Source: HGM04593 sp045661225
GTDB lineage: Bacteria > Bacteroidota > Bacteroidia > Bacteroidales > Bacteroidaceae
NCBI GenBank assembly: GCA_045661225.1
Contig: JAZRFF010000028.1
Span: 1-64,000, forward strand
Length of the DNA stretch: 64,000 bases
Direction of reading: 5' to 3'
How positions within the stretch are numbered: the stretch's first letter is position 1; each line of letters opens with the position of its first letter. Positions 16,650 through 25,037 of this stretch are shown in pieces. Under the pieces are notes generated by a model that saw only the letters and a program-made list of their open reading frames with translations, was not told the DNA's origin and did no database searches. The position numbers and the translations under genes are program-made.

Positions 16650-19600
16650 ATGACAAGAATAGTGCTTTTAATTGCCATTCTGGTACAGGTGGCATCGGCT
16701 TGCTTTGCGCAGGAAAATCCGGTTATAGAGCAGGAATTGCAACAACTGATGAAGGGTGGTGAAGAAAAGATTCCTGTTACAATAGTCCTGAAGTCTCAAA
16801 TTGAACCAACGGCGTTGAGAGCAAGAGTTGCTGCACACCGTGATGCGGTTGCAAGGCGTAGTGCGGTGGTAAATGAAATTAAGAACCATTCTGACGCTTC
16901 GCAGATGCCTATAATGGAATTCTTGCAGGCTGAGCAACTTTGTGGCAATGTTGAAAATATAAGTTCCTTGTGGATCTCAAACTCAATTTGCTGCGATGCG
17001 GCTCGCGAAGTTATTATGCAGCTTGCAATGCGTGACGATGTGGCAATGATAGGTCTTGACAAAGAGCAGCAGATGCTTTGTAATACATTGGAGTATGTCA
17101 AACAAGGCGTCTCGGGAAATGTACGCGCCAGCAATATGCCGCACGTTGTGCAGGTCAGAGCTCCCGAGGTATGGGCACTGGGCTACACAGGAAAGAATAT
17201 TGTTGTGGCTATACTCGATTCGGGTATCAACGATGAGCATCTCGATATAAAGGACCATTTGTGGCAGGGTTATGCCGATACAGATGGCGATGGAGAGGCT
17301 GATGATGTTATTAACGGTTGGAACTTCTCGACACGTGATGCAAAAGGTAATGCAAATATAAAAGACGACTACGGGCACGGCACTCATTGTGCCGGAATTA
17401 TATGTGGCGATGGCACGTCGGGCAACATAACCGGTGTGGCTCCTGATGCGACACTTCTAACGCTCAAGACAATTGACAGAACGGGTGGCGGTTCTCCGGC
17501 CAAGATGATAAGAGGTGTACAGTTTGCTATTGAGAACGGCGCCGACATTTTGAGTATTTCATCGGGCTTTAAGTCGAACCAAATTTCGACCTCCGACAAG
17601 GAAGCGTTGCGTAGGGCTTTCGAAGCGGTACTTGAGGCCGGAGTCATAGCCTTTGTCGCTGCGGGAAACGACGGTAAACAGTCGGGAGACTTGAAATATG
17701 TCGATATCCCGGCTGCTTGTCCGCCACCTTATTTACACCCCGACCAACAGGCTAATAGCGGTGGCTTGTCGAGTGTAGTGTGCGTGGGTGCTGTAAACGC
17801 TTCGGACAAGTATGCGGAATTTTCGTCACAAGGTCCAGCTACTTGGGTGGACACCGAATGGAACGACTATCCGCTTGACGATGCCAATGATGAGCATTTT
17901 GGCCTTATACGTCCCGATATATGTGCTCCCGGAAGCTATATATTTTCGCTTAAACACGATGGGGTTAATATATATGCCATAATGGAGGGAACCTCACAGG
18001 CTACGCCTTGTGCTGCCGCTATTGCAGCGCTTATGCTCGAAAAGAATGGTTCGCTGACTCCTGCTGACATATGCCGCATAATGGAAGAGACAGCTGTAAA
18101 ACTCTCCGAGAAAAAAAGTAACCTTACAGGTTCGGGACGCGTCGATGCTTTAAACGCAATAAACGCTATTGAAGTCTCAGACGGCAAGCCTTATGTAAAA
18201 ATAGAATCTTTCACACCATCGGAAATAACACAGGGCGAAGGTCGTGAATTGCGCGTGACAGTTACCAACTATGGCAATGCCGATTGTAGCGAGAATGCTG
18301 TTGTTGCATTATCGACAAATGACCCGCTCATTGCCTTTACGGATAATTCGTTGTCGCTTGGCAGTCTGGCTGCAGGTGAATCGCGTGAGTTGGTGTTCCC
18401 GATTAACGTAAGTGCCGATGCAGCCAACGGCCACACAGTCTACATTAAGGTTGCTGTTACCGATGGCGCTTTGTTGTGGAACGATGAGATTGTCTTCCGT
18501 GTCGATTCCTATGCAAAGATTCTGTATAACGATGCTGCTCCGGTGGTTGTTGGAGCGGGTATGGGTCAGACGCTTGATATTGAGGTCGTAAACAGAGGTA
18601 ATGTCGCGACTACGGGCGATACAAAACTCTCGCTTGTAACCTCGTCGCCTTATGTCACAGTAGCCGGCGATGCAACAGTGGGTGTAATTGCGCCCGGCGA
18701 AACGGCAACGGCAACATTTACGGTCGATGTCAGCGGTGACGTGCCCGATACCGAAAGAATTAGCTTTGACCTTTATTCGGTTCCTAACAGTTACGCCCTG
18801 CCCGAGAATCTTGCCTATAGTTTCGAGCTGCATACCGACAGCGAAGGATACATTGACGACGGATTCGAAGGCTGGACAACATTCGACGCCAGTGACGATG
18901 GGCGTAACCACCCTTGGTGGCACTCTTCTCTTTCTGTGAAACACAGAATGGAGTCGCCGGGAAAAGCTGCGTCGGGTAAAGGTCATCTTATGAGTGAGTC
19001 TTATTGTTCATCGGCGCTTCAGGATTATCAGATTCCTATCGATAACTATCTTGTGTCGCCTAAGATAAAGGCTACCGATGGCAGCCGCATTAGTTTCAAG
19101 GCGCGAATATACTCACTGGCTTATTATGGAGAACATTTTGGAGTTGCAGTTTCCGAAACTGGGAACAAGGAGGCGTCGTGTTTCGAGACTATAGAGGAGT
19201 GGACCATTGAAAAAGCCGATGGAAGCGACTGGCTTGAATTCAGCGTCGACCTTTCAAAATACAGTGGAAAGGAGATTTATGTTGCAATACGCAACTTCTT
19301 TACAATGGAACAGTGGATTGAGTTGGACTATGGGTACTATGTGTATACGCTGCACGTCGATGATGTAAAATTCAGCAATGTGATAGATATGTCCAACACT
19401 TTCAAGTACGAGAATTACAGTTACTTCTGGGCGAACGTTGACTTGAATGCCGGAACGGGTGTTGATGAGGTTGAGGAGTGCGGTTTCTCGGCACGGTTGT
19501 TCGACGGTTTGCTTGCGGTTGCGGGTGTTCCTGCCGGCAGTGCTGTCGCGTTGTGCGATGTTCACGGACGTGTCGTGGCTTCGTCCTGTGCCGGTGATGA

Positions 19601-19703
19601 CGGTTGTGCACGCATTGCGACAGCTGTGTTGAGCAAAGGCGTATACCTTGTGATAGTTGCCGGCAACGAGGGTGTTACGGTAAAGAAAGTGCTTGTTGAG
19701 TAA
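16650..19703 (+). CDS. Secreted S8 subtilisin-like serine protease with C-terminal sorting-like domain
   Basis: A 1017-residue exported protease. Signal peptide (1-20, ACFA before Gln21), then a propeptide-like region (about 21-165). The S8 catalytic domain has the intact triad Asp190 (VAILDSGIN), His243 (YGHGTHCAG) and Ser449 (EGTSQATPCAA). After it come two CARDB/Ig-like segments (about 510-725), then a jellyroll resembling cleaved-adhesin domains (about 735-910, with DDGFEGWTTFD). The last 70 residues resemble a type IX secretion sorting domain: DVHGRVV, GVYLVIVAG and final VKKVLVE. Substrate unknown. No linked inhibitor, partner or secretion gene is present. Convergent with the acyltransferase gene. 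Confidence 0.92.
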   Translation: MTRIVLLIAILVQVASACFAQENPVIEQELQQLMKGGEEKIPVTIVLKSQIEPTALRARVAAHRDAVARRSAVVNEIKNHSDASQMPIMEFLQAEQLCGNVENISSLWISNSICCDAAREVIMQLAMRDDVAMIGLDKEQQMLCNTLEYVKQGVSGNVRASNMPHVVQVRAPEVWALGYTGKNIVVAILDSGINDEHLDIKDHLWQGYADTDGDGEADDVINGWNFSTRDAKGNANIKDDYGHGTHCAGIICGDGTSGNITGVAPDATLLTLKTIDRTGGGSPAKMIRGVQFAIENGADILSISSGFKSNQISTSDKEALRRAFEAVLEAGVIAFVAAGNDGKQSGDLKYVDIPAACPPPYLHPDQQANSGGLSSVVCVGAVNASDKYAEFSSQGPATWVDTEWNDYPLDDANDEHFGLIRPDICAPGSYIFSLKHDGVNIYAIMEGTSQATPCAAAIAALMLEKNGSLTPADICRIMEETAVKLSEKKSNLTGSGRVDALNAINAIEVSDGKPYVKIESFTPSEITQGEGRELRVTVTNYGNADCSENAVVALSTNDPLIAFTDNSLSLGSLAAGESRELVFPINVSADAANGHTVYIKVAVTDGALLWNDEIVFRVDSYAKILYNDAAPVVVGAGMGQTLDIEVVNRGNVATTGDTKLSLVTSSPYVTVAGDATVGVIAPGETATATFTVDVSGDVPDTERISFDLYSVPNSYALPENLAYSFELHTDSEGYIDDGFEGWTTFDASDDGRNHPWWHSSLSVKHRMESPGKAASGKGHLMSESYCSSALQDYQIPIDNYLVSPKIKATDGSRISFKARIYSLAYYGEHFGVAVSETGNKEASCFETIEEWTIEKADGSDWLEFSVDLSKYSGKEIYVAIRNFFTMEQWIELDYGYYVYTLHVDDVKFSNVIDMSNTFKYENYSYFWANVDLNAGTGVDEVEECGFSARLFDGLLAVAGVPAGSAVALCDVHGRVVASSCAGDDGCARIATAVLSKGVYLVIVAGNEGVTVKKVLVE

Positions 19704-19803
19704 AAATATGATAAGGCAAAAGGCGTTATTTCCGTTAATGGCAATTTATTGTGCATAAGAGAAGCCTTTAGTACAGAAACAGGTGAAAATAGTATATATA
19801 GGA

Positions 19804-19839
19804 ATCGCCCTCCTGAGTCAATGGACAAAGGAGGGCGAT
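19804..19839. terminator. Hairpin between subtilase and acyltransferase genes
   Basis: An 11-base stem (ATCGCCCTCCT / AGGAGGGCGAT) with a 14-base loop between convergent genes. The T-tract is poor on both sides, so it may be a rho-independent terminator of modest strength or a 3'-end stabiliser. Confidence 0.65.
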
Positions 19840-19868
19840 GTTTAATATTTGCAATTGTTTCAAATGAC

Positions 19869-21014
19869 TTATTTTACCGCTTCAAGATAGTTCTTTACAG
19901 GGTTTGCGTACATTTCGAGAATCTTTGTACGGCAGAATTCATCATCGCGGTTGGGTAGGTCGACTTTCTCGATTTGTCCTTGTAGGTAAGCATCGAGCTT
20001 CGCTTTATCATCGACGGTGTATTTGTCGGCAAAGCGAGTGTCGCCTGTCAGAAGCTCATAGTAGTAGTAGTTAATGGGCCAGAACTTGTAGTTCCGGTGT
20101 ATGTGCTTGTCAATGATGCGGGCAACGGCTGCAGTCTTCTCGTTCTTGCCCAAAGTGCGGTCTATGGCATCAATCTCGTTGTTTATGCAATCGGCAATGT
20201 GGTAGTGTATGCCTCCTTTGTAACCGAACATTCCCACTTTCATATTCGTAAGGTCATCGGCCGGGGATTTCTTGTGCTCGGGGTTGTCGCGTTTCTGTTG
20301 AAACTCCTTTGCCTTGAGGTAGTCGCAGGGGTCATACTCATACGATATTGTCGTCGGGGCAATGTTCAGCACCTTTAAGGCGTCAATAATATCGCCACCG
20401 CTGTACATTGAGAACATTTTTATGAGCCCCTCCTGTGTACGGTCGTTACTGTCCTTGGCACGTCCTTCGCGCTGTGCAATCCAGATGGGTTGCTGACGCT
20501 CGGTGATTGTGTAGTGTATGTACGACGATAGACGCTTCGACGATGCTAACATCTCGCGTATCGATGCTGAACGCTGTACAATGAAACTGCGGTTTACGCG
20601 TACAAGTTTCTTAATCCAAGGGCGAATGAGCAAATTGTCGCCAATGGCAATCTCTACAGTATTGCCTATGGTGCTTATAAAGACTATGCACAGAAATGCC
20701 GAGTCCATAATTATATCGCGGTGGTTCGAAATACAGAGCGAATGGCTCATATTCTCCTTATTCTCGTAACTTACGGTAAGACCGCTCGATAGTTTCTTTA
20801 TCACGCCGTCGAGGAACGGGTAGACAAGTGCCTTCTGGAACTCTACATTGTTCTTTGTTGCGCGCATAGTCGCTGCTATATGTTCAAAGGGTATATCGGG
20901 GAACACATAACCTATGGCTGCGCGGAACTCGGGGTCGGCAATAAGCTCTTCGTAAACTTGCGGAAGTTCCTCGGGAAGGTAGGGGCGAATCTCGTCAAAT
21001 TCTGCTGGAATCAT
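19869..21014 (-). CDS. PlsC-type glycerolphosphate acyltransferase family protein
   Basis: A 381-residue acyltransferase. The catalytic HxxxxD motif reads NHRDIIMD (about residue 97-104) and the substrate-binding motif WIAQREGRAKDSNDRT follows near residue 177, as in the PlsC/AGPAT superfamily of phospholipid or lipid-A acylation enzymes. It lacks a clear membrane helix at the N-terminus and has a long C-terminal extension (about 220-381) rich in Tyr, Lys and Asp with no recognised domain. The acyl acceptor cannot be assigned. Transcribed alone from a good promoter at 21059-21090. Confidence 0.83.
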   Translation of the reverse strand: MIPAEFDEIRPYLPEELPQVYEELIADPEFRAAIGYVFPDIPFEHIAATMRATKNNVEFQKALVYPFLDGVIKKLSSGLTVSYENKENMSHSLCISNHRDIIMDSAFLCIVFISTIGNTVEIAIGDNLLIRPWIKKLVRVNRSFIVQRSASIREMLASSKRLSSYIHYTITERQQPIWIAQREGRAKDSNDRTQEGLIKMFSMYSGGDIIDALKVLNIAPTTISYEYDPCDYLKAKEFQQKRDNPEHKKSPADDLTNMKVGMFGYKGGIHYHIADCINNEIDAIDRTLGKNEKTAAVARIIDKHIHRNYKFWPINYYYYELLTGDTRFADKYTVDDKAKLDAYLQGQIEKVDLPNRDDEFCRTKILEMYANPVKNYLEAVK

Positions 21015-21058
21015 ATAATGGTCGTTTTAGTGTTTCAATTAGTGTATCTCTATCTTCC

Positions 21059-21090
21059 GCAAGATACGGCAAATAATTTCAATAAACAAA
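21059..21090 (-). promoter_or_regulatory. Acyltransferase gene promoter
   Basis: Minus-strand -33 TTTG (21087-21090), 20-base spacer, -7 TATCTTGC (21059-21066); leader about 40 nt. Confidence 0.65.
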
Positions 21091-21159
21091 GGTGTTGCTA
21101 TATTTTTGCAGTGGGCGTGTTTATTCTCTCTTTCTCTTTGCAATAGCAATGGGTAATAG

Positions 21160-21190
21160 TTGAATTTTTCGGATTTTAAATTTATTTTTG
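21160..21190 (+). promoter_or_regulatory. Promoter of the Gate-mtnN-luxS operon
   Basis: -33 TTG (21160-21162), 20-base spacer, -7 TATTTTTG (21183-21190), about 45 bases before the ATG at 21242. Confidence 0.7.
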
Positions 21191-21241
21191 CACAAATTTT
21201 ACGGCGTGAGCCTTTATTTATTTTTACGCATAAATGTTATT

Positions 21242-22390
21242 ATGAAAAACAGAATTACAAAGAGACTTTTCGACTGGATTCCATCGGGGATTGTTTGCCT
21301 TGTTGTGTTCTTTCTGCTATTCGGTTACTTGGCATCGCAGATGGGTACAGCGAATATGCTTAACACTATTATGAATACGGCTCACGACCTTTTGCTAAAC
21401 ACGGTGTTCTATCTTATGGCAATTTGTGTAATCACGGGTGCCATTGGAAAGATTTTTGTGGAATTTGGGGTCGTGAAACTGCTCGAAAAGCTGTTGCGTC
21501 CTTTGATGAAGCCGTTGTTTAATCTTCCGGGCGTGGCATCGCTCGGTGCTGTGTTGACATTCCTTTCGGACAACCCTGCTATTATATCTCTTGCGCAGGA
21601 TAAACGCTTTGCTGCTTATTTCAAAAAGTATCAGTTTATTTCACTGACAAATTTTGGAACGGCATTCGGTATGGGCTTGCTTGTGATTGTCTTTATGGTA
21701 GGACAGGGCTATTATGTTGAGCCTCTTGTGGGGTTCTTTGGCGCTTGTGTGGGTTGTATAGTGTCGACACGTCTTATGCAGTATTTTGTGCTTAAGCAGT
21801 ACCCGCAGTTTAGAATGGAGAATGCTGCGTCGGTCGAGGAAGAAATTGCGGAGGACGACCTTTCGTTCAAGAAGCCTCTTTTCCAACGTATCCTCGATTC
21901 GCTGCTTGATGGAGGTCGCACCGGCGTCGATGTGGGCCTGGCCATAATTCCCGGAGTGCTAATAATATCGACACTTGTGATGCTGTTTACCTTTGGTCCG
22001 TCAGCCGGCGGTAATTTTTCGGGTGCAGCATACGAGGGCGTACAGTTGTTGCCTTGGGTTGGCTCGAAACTGAGTTTCGTCTTCGAATGGCTCTTCGGGT
22101 TTACCGACCCGCATCTAATTGCGTTCCCTATCACTGCGCTTGGAGCTGTGGGGGCTGCGCTTGGCCTAATACCTAACTTTGCATCGGCAGGCTGGATTGA
22201 TGGCAATGCCATAGCGGTGTTTACAGCCATAGGAATGTGCTGGAGCGGTTATCTGAGCACTCATACAGCGATGCTCGACACAATTGGTTATCGTCGCCTT
22301 ACATCAAAGGCTATTCTGGCTCATACAATTGGCGGTTTTGTAGCGGGAATTGTCGCGCACTGGGTTTATGTACTTGTTTCATTGATATAA
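21242..22390 (+). CDS. Nucleoside-recognition (Gate) domain polytopic membrane protein
   Basis: A 382-residue inner-membrane protein with roughly eight to ten hydrophobic segments and two Gate-like halves separated by a charged loop (about residues 195-225, EEEIAEDDL). The first half holds a family-like stretch, GVASLGAVLTFLSDNPAIIS, and the second GVDVGLAIIPGVLIIS and DPHLIAFPITALGAVGAALG. Gate domains occur in SpmA/SpmB, FeoB and nucleoside transporters, but no substrate can be read from sequence. An upstream ATG at 21188 lies in the promoter, so 21242 is chosen. mtnN follows after 10 bases and luxS 5 bases after that, so it probably serves the same pathway. Confidence 0.78.
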   Translation: MKNRITKRLFDWIPSGIVCLVVFFLLFGYLASQMGTANMLNTIMNTAHDLLLNTVFYLMAICVITGAIGKIFVEFGVVKLLEKLLRPLMKPLFNLPGVASLGAVLTFLSDNPAIISLAQDKRFAAYFKKYQFISLTNFGTAFGMGLLVIVFMVGQGYYVEPLVGFFGACVGCIVSTRLMQYFVLKQYPQFRMENAASVEEEIAEDDLSFKKPLFQRILDSLLDGGRTGVDVGLAIIPGVLIISTLVMLFTFGPSAGGNFSGAAYEGVQLLPWVGSKLSFVFEWLFGFTDPHLIAFPITALGAVGAALGLIPNFASAGWIDGNAIAVFTAIGMCWSGYLSTHTAMLDTIGYRRLTSKAILAHTIGGFVAGIVAHWVYVLVSLI

Positions 22391-22400
22391 TTTCGGTTCT

Positions 22401-23096
22401 ATGACTATAGGAGTTTTAACAGCAATGACATCGGAGTATGAGCAGCTTGCGACACTGCTCTGTGATGCCGAAAAACAGGAAAAAGGCGGTGTTGAGTATC
22501 TTGTAGGCGGTATTGGCGATAATGTTATTGTGCTGCGCCAATGTGGCATCGGTAAGGTGAATGCTGCGGTGGGAACAGCCGAACTTATACGCTCTTACGC
22601 TCCTGATGCCATTGTCAGTACCGGCGTTGCAGGCGGAATAGACACGTCGTTGAGTGTGATGGACGTTGTTGTCAGTTCCTCTATTGTGTACCACGATGTG
22701 TGGTGCGGAATGGGTTGTGAGTATGGACAGGTGCAGGGTATGCCGGCGGTGTTTGCCACGAGCGAGAGTATGTGCAGTGCAGCCCTGTCGCTAAATGATG
22801 ATGCCGACAACAGGACGCGTATACACGCCGGTCTCATTTGCACGGGTGACCAATTTATTACAAGTCGTGACGAACTTGCAAAAATAAAGTCGAACTTTCC
22901 GGTGGCGCTTGCAGTGGATATGGAGTCGGCTGCAATAGCGCAAACCTGCCACATATACGGTGTTCCCTTTGTGAGTTTCCGTATTATAAGCGACACTCCC
23001 GGTGTCGACAATCACATTGAACAGTATGATAACTTCTGGGGCGAAATGGCCGACCGCTCTTTCGGCGTGACAAGTCGCTTCCTCTCTATTCTTTGA
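22401..23096 (+). CDS. mtnN: 5'-methylthioadenosine/S-adenosylhomocysteine nucleosidase
   Basis: Cleaves adenine from S-adenosylhomocysteine and methylthioadenosine, giving S-ribosylhomocysteine for LuxS. Length 231 is normal. Motifs: IGVLTAMTSE (catalytic Glu region), GIGKVNAA, STGVAGGID, ICTGDQFI, and the nucleoside-binding AVDMESAAIAQTC followed by FRIISD with the catalytic Asp. Followed 5 bases later by luxS, so the two steps of S-adenosylhomocysteine recycling are encoded side by side. Confidence 0.95.
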   Translation: MTIGVLTAMTSEYEQLATLLCDAEKQEKGGVEYLVGGIGDNVIVLRQCGIGKVNAAVGTAELIRSYAPDAIVSTGVAGGIDTSLSVMDVVVSSSIVYHDVWCGMGCEYGQVQGMPAVFATSESMCSAALSLNDDADNRTRIHAGLICTGDQFITSRDELAKIKSNFPVALAVDMESAAIAQTCHIYGVPFVSFRIISDTPGVDNHIEQYDNFWGEMADRSFGVTSRFLSIL

Positions 23097-23101
23097 TTTT
23101 T

Positions 23102-23581
23102 ATGGAAAAAATTCCGAGTTTTACAATTGACCATTTGCGTCTGAGCCGCGGAATATTTGTTTCGCGTAAGGACAGTGTCGGCGGAGAGGTTGTTACAACC
23201 TTCGATGTGCGTATGAAAGAGCCTAATCGTGAGCCTGCGCTCAGCCCCAGCGCTATACATACAATGGAGCATCTTGCAGCCACGTTTTTGCGCAACCATA
23301 AGGAGTGGGGCAGCAGAATAATCTATTGGGGTCCTATGGGCTGTCTTACGGGTAACTATCTTATAGTAAGGGGTGACCTTGCTTCGTCCGATATTCTTCC
23401 TCTTGTAAAGGAGACTTTTGAGTTTGTGGCTGCATATGAGGGTGTTGTGCCCGGCGCCTCGGCTGTTGACTGCGGAAATTATCTGCTTATGAACTTGCCC
23501 GAGGCTCGTTGGGAGGCGCGTAAGTACCTGACCGAGGTGCTTGAGTGCATTGCACCTGAAAATCTCAATTATCCGTTGTAA
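23102..23581 (+). CDS. luxS: S-ribosylhomocysteine lyase
   Basis: Splits S-ribosylhomocysteine into homocysteine and DPD, the AI-2 precursor. Fe(II)/Zn ligands are His53 and His57 in HTMEH and Cys124 in AVDCGNY; GPMGCLTG carries the catalytic Cys of the family. Length 159 aa from ATG 23102; a TTG at 23093 is in frame but overlaps the mtnN stop and adds only three residues. Last gene of a three-gene operon with mtnN and a Gate-domain membrane protein, followed by a strong terminator. Confidence 0.96.
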   Translation: MEKIPSFTIDHLRLSRGIFVSRKDSVGGEVVTTFDVRMKEPNREPALSPSAIHTMEHLAATFLRNHKEWGSRIIYWGPMGCLTGNYLIVRGDLASSDILPLVKETFEFVAAYEGVVPGASAVDCGNYLLMNLPEARWEARKYLTEVLECIAPENLNYPL

Positions 23582-23605
23582 AAAAGATTCACTGAAATAG
23601 TGTAT

Positions 23606-23639
23606 AAATAAAAGGTCAGCGTTTGCTGACCTTTTATTT
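23606..23639. terminator. Bidirectional terminator for luxS and tRNA-Gln
   Basis: Inverted repeat with core GGTCAGC / GCTGACC, flanked by A- and T-runs, between luxS (+) and tRNA-Gln (-); usable on both strands. Confidence 0.9.
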
Positions 23640-23642
23640 GTG

Positions 23643-23713
23643 TTGTCCTACCCGGATTCGAACCAGGACAAACAGAACCAAAACCTGTTGTGCTACCATT
23701 ACACCATAGGACA
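23643..23713 (-). tRNA. tRNA-Gln (anticodon TTG)
   Basis: On the minus strand a complete cloverleaf folds: 7-bp acceptor (TGTCCTA / TAGGACA), D-arm GTGT/GCAC, anticodon arm ACAGG-TTTTGGT-TCTGT with anticodon TTG, 4-base variable loop, T-arm CCTGG-TTCGAAT-CCGGG and discriminator A. The 3' CCA is not encoded. A matching promoter lies just upstream. Confidence 0.95.
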
Positions 23714-23743
23714 ATCCTCGGTGCTCTCTTTTGAAGAGCGTTG

Positions 23744-23775
23744 CAAAGGTATACTTTTTAGGTGTAATTGCCAAA
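23744..23775 (-). promoter_or_regulatory. tRNA-Gln promoter
   Basis: Minus-strand -33 TTTG (23772-23775), exactly 20-base spacer, -7 TACCTTTG (23744-23751). A textbook Bacteroidota promoter about 30 bases before the tRNA. Nothing was recognised in 23776-23927. Confidence 0.82.
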
Positions 23776-23927
23776 CTTTTTTCTCTGTTTTTGAAGCCGT
23801 AGTGCTTGCTTCTATGCTAATTCTGCTATTGTTGCGTGCCAATAGCGGCAGAATATAATCTTTGGGTGTGGCTTGCCAATATGTTTTTATCCTTATTGCC
23901 GCTTATACTGTTTGTGGAGCGTGCTTG

Positions 23928-25037
23928 TCAGTGATTGAAACTGTTTACAGCGTCAATGACGCGTTCTACGTCGTGTCTGCTCATTCCCGGGTAGCAGGGG
24001 AGGCTTAATTCCTCGCGGTGTATGCGCTCGGTAATGGGGTAGCTCTGGTGTGAATACTCTTGCATCGCCTCTTGTCTGTGTGGGGCTATCGGGTAGTGTA
24101 TTACGGTTTCAATGCCCTCTTTGCTCAGGTGTTGCTGCAATGCGTCGCGCTTCTCGCAGAACACCGGGAATATGTGGAACACGTGCTGTTGCCACTCTTT
24201 TATGGCGGGCAGTGTTACTTGTGGGTTCTTTATGCCTTGAATGTACAGGCGTGCAATGTTGCGACGCTCCTCGTTGTTGCAGTCGAGCTGTGGTAATTTA
24301 ACGCTGAGTATTGCGGCTTGAATCTCATCGAGACGGCTGTTTACACCTTTGTATCTGTTGACATATTTCTTGTGCGAACCGTAGTTGGCTATGGCACGCG
24401 CTGCACTGGCAAGCCTTTCGTCGTCGGTGGTTATTGCGCCTCCGTCGCCTGCCGCACCTAAGTTCTTTGTCGGGTAGAAGCTGAAGGCGGCTGCGTCGCC
24501 AACGCTGCCCACACGCTTTCCGCCGACTGTTGCTCCGTGCGCTTGTGCGCAGTCCTCGATAATTTTAAGTGAGTGTCTCCTGGCAATTGGGGTAATGGAC
24601 GCAATATCAACTGCTCGCCCGTAAAGATGAACCACCATTATGGCTCTTGTGCGTGGAGTGATGAGTGATTCTATGCGCTTGGGGTCAATGTTGCAGCTCT
24701 CCCATTCGGGCTCGCAGAGTATGGGTCTGAGCCCGGCTTGAATAATGGCGAGTATCGATGCTATGTATGTGTTTGCCGGAACAATGACCTCGTCGCCGGG
24801 TTGCATTATGCCTGTTTCGCGGTAGGCACGCATAATTATGGCAAGGGCATCGAGTCCGTTGCCTGTTCCGATGCAATGCTTGCAACCGCAGTATTGTGCA
24901 AATTCTTGCTCGAAGGTGCTAACCTCGGTACCCAAAAGGTACCACCCTGAACGTATAACTCTTGTCGTTGCCTCGGTTATCTGTGGCTCAAACGATTGGT
25001 TTATGCTCTTTAAGTCGAAATACTTAATCATCGGCAA
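23928..25037 (-). CDS. DegT/DnrJ/EryC1/StrS family sugar aminotransferase (FdtB/QdtB-like)
   Basis: PLP-dependent transaminase that adds an amino group to a keto-sugar nucleotide. 369 residues. The PLP Lys191 lies in FSFYPTKNLGAAGDGGAITT, with EDCAQAHGA (Asp162 region) and GTGNGLDAL as cofactor motifs. Placed just after an FdtA-type 3,4-ketoisomerase, it is best read as making dTDP-3-amino-3,6-dideoxyhexose (Fuc3N or Qui3N type). Start ATG 25037 overlaps the preceding gene by 14 bases; ATG 25031 is equally possible. Last gene of the three-gene cassette. Confidence 0.9.
   Translation of the reverse strand: MPMIKYFDLKSINQSFEPQITEATTRVIRSGWYLLGTEVSTFEQEFAQYCGCKHCIGTGNGLDALAIIMRAYRETGIMQPGDEVIVPANTYIASILAIIQAGLRPILCEPEWESCNIDPKRIESLITPRTRAIMVVHLYGRAVDIASITPIARRHSLKIIEDCAQAHGATVGGKRVGSVGDAAAFSFYPTKNLGAAGDGGAITTDDERLASAARAIANYGSHKKYVNRYKGVNSRLDEIQAAILSVKLPQLDCNNEERRNIARLYIQGIKNPQVTLPAIKEWQQHVFHIFPVFCEKRDALQQHLSKEGIETVIHYPIAPHRQEAMQEYSHQSYPITERIHREELSLPCYPGMSRHDVERVIDAVNSFNH

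Noticed and set aside
23640..23720. Integration site at tRNA-Gln
   Set aside because: No integrase, and no direct repeat of the tRNA 3' end was noticed nearby.
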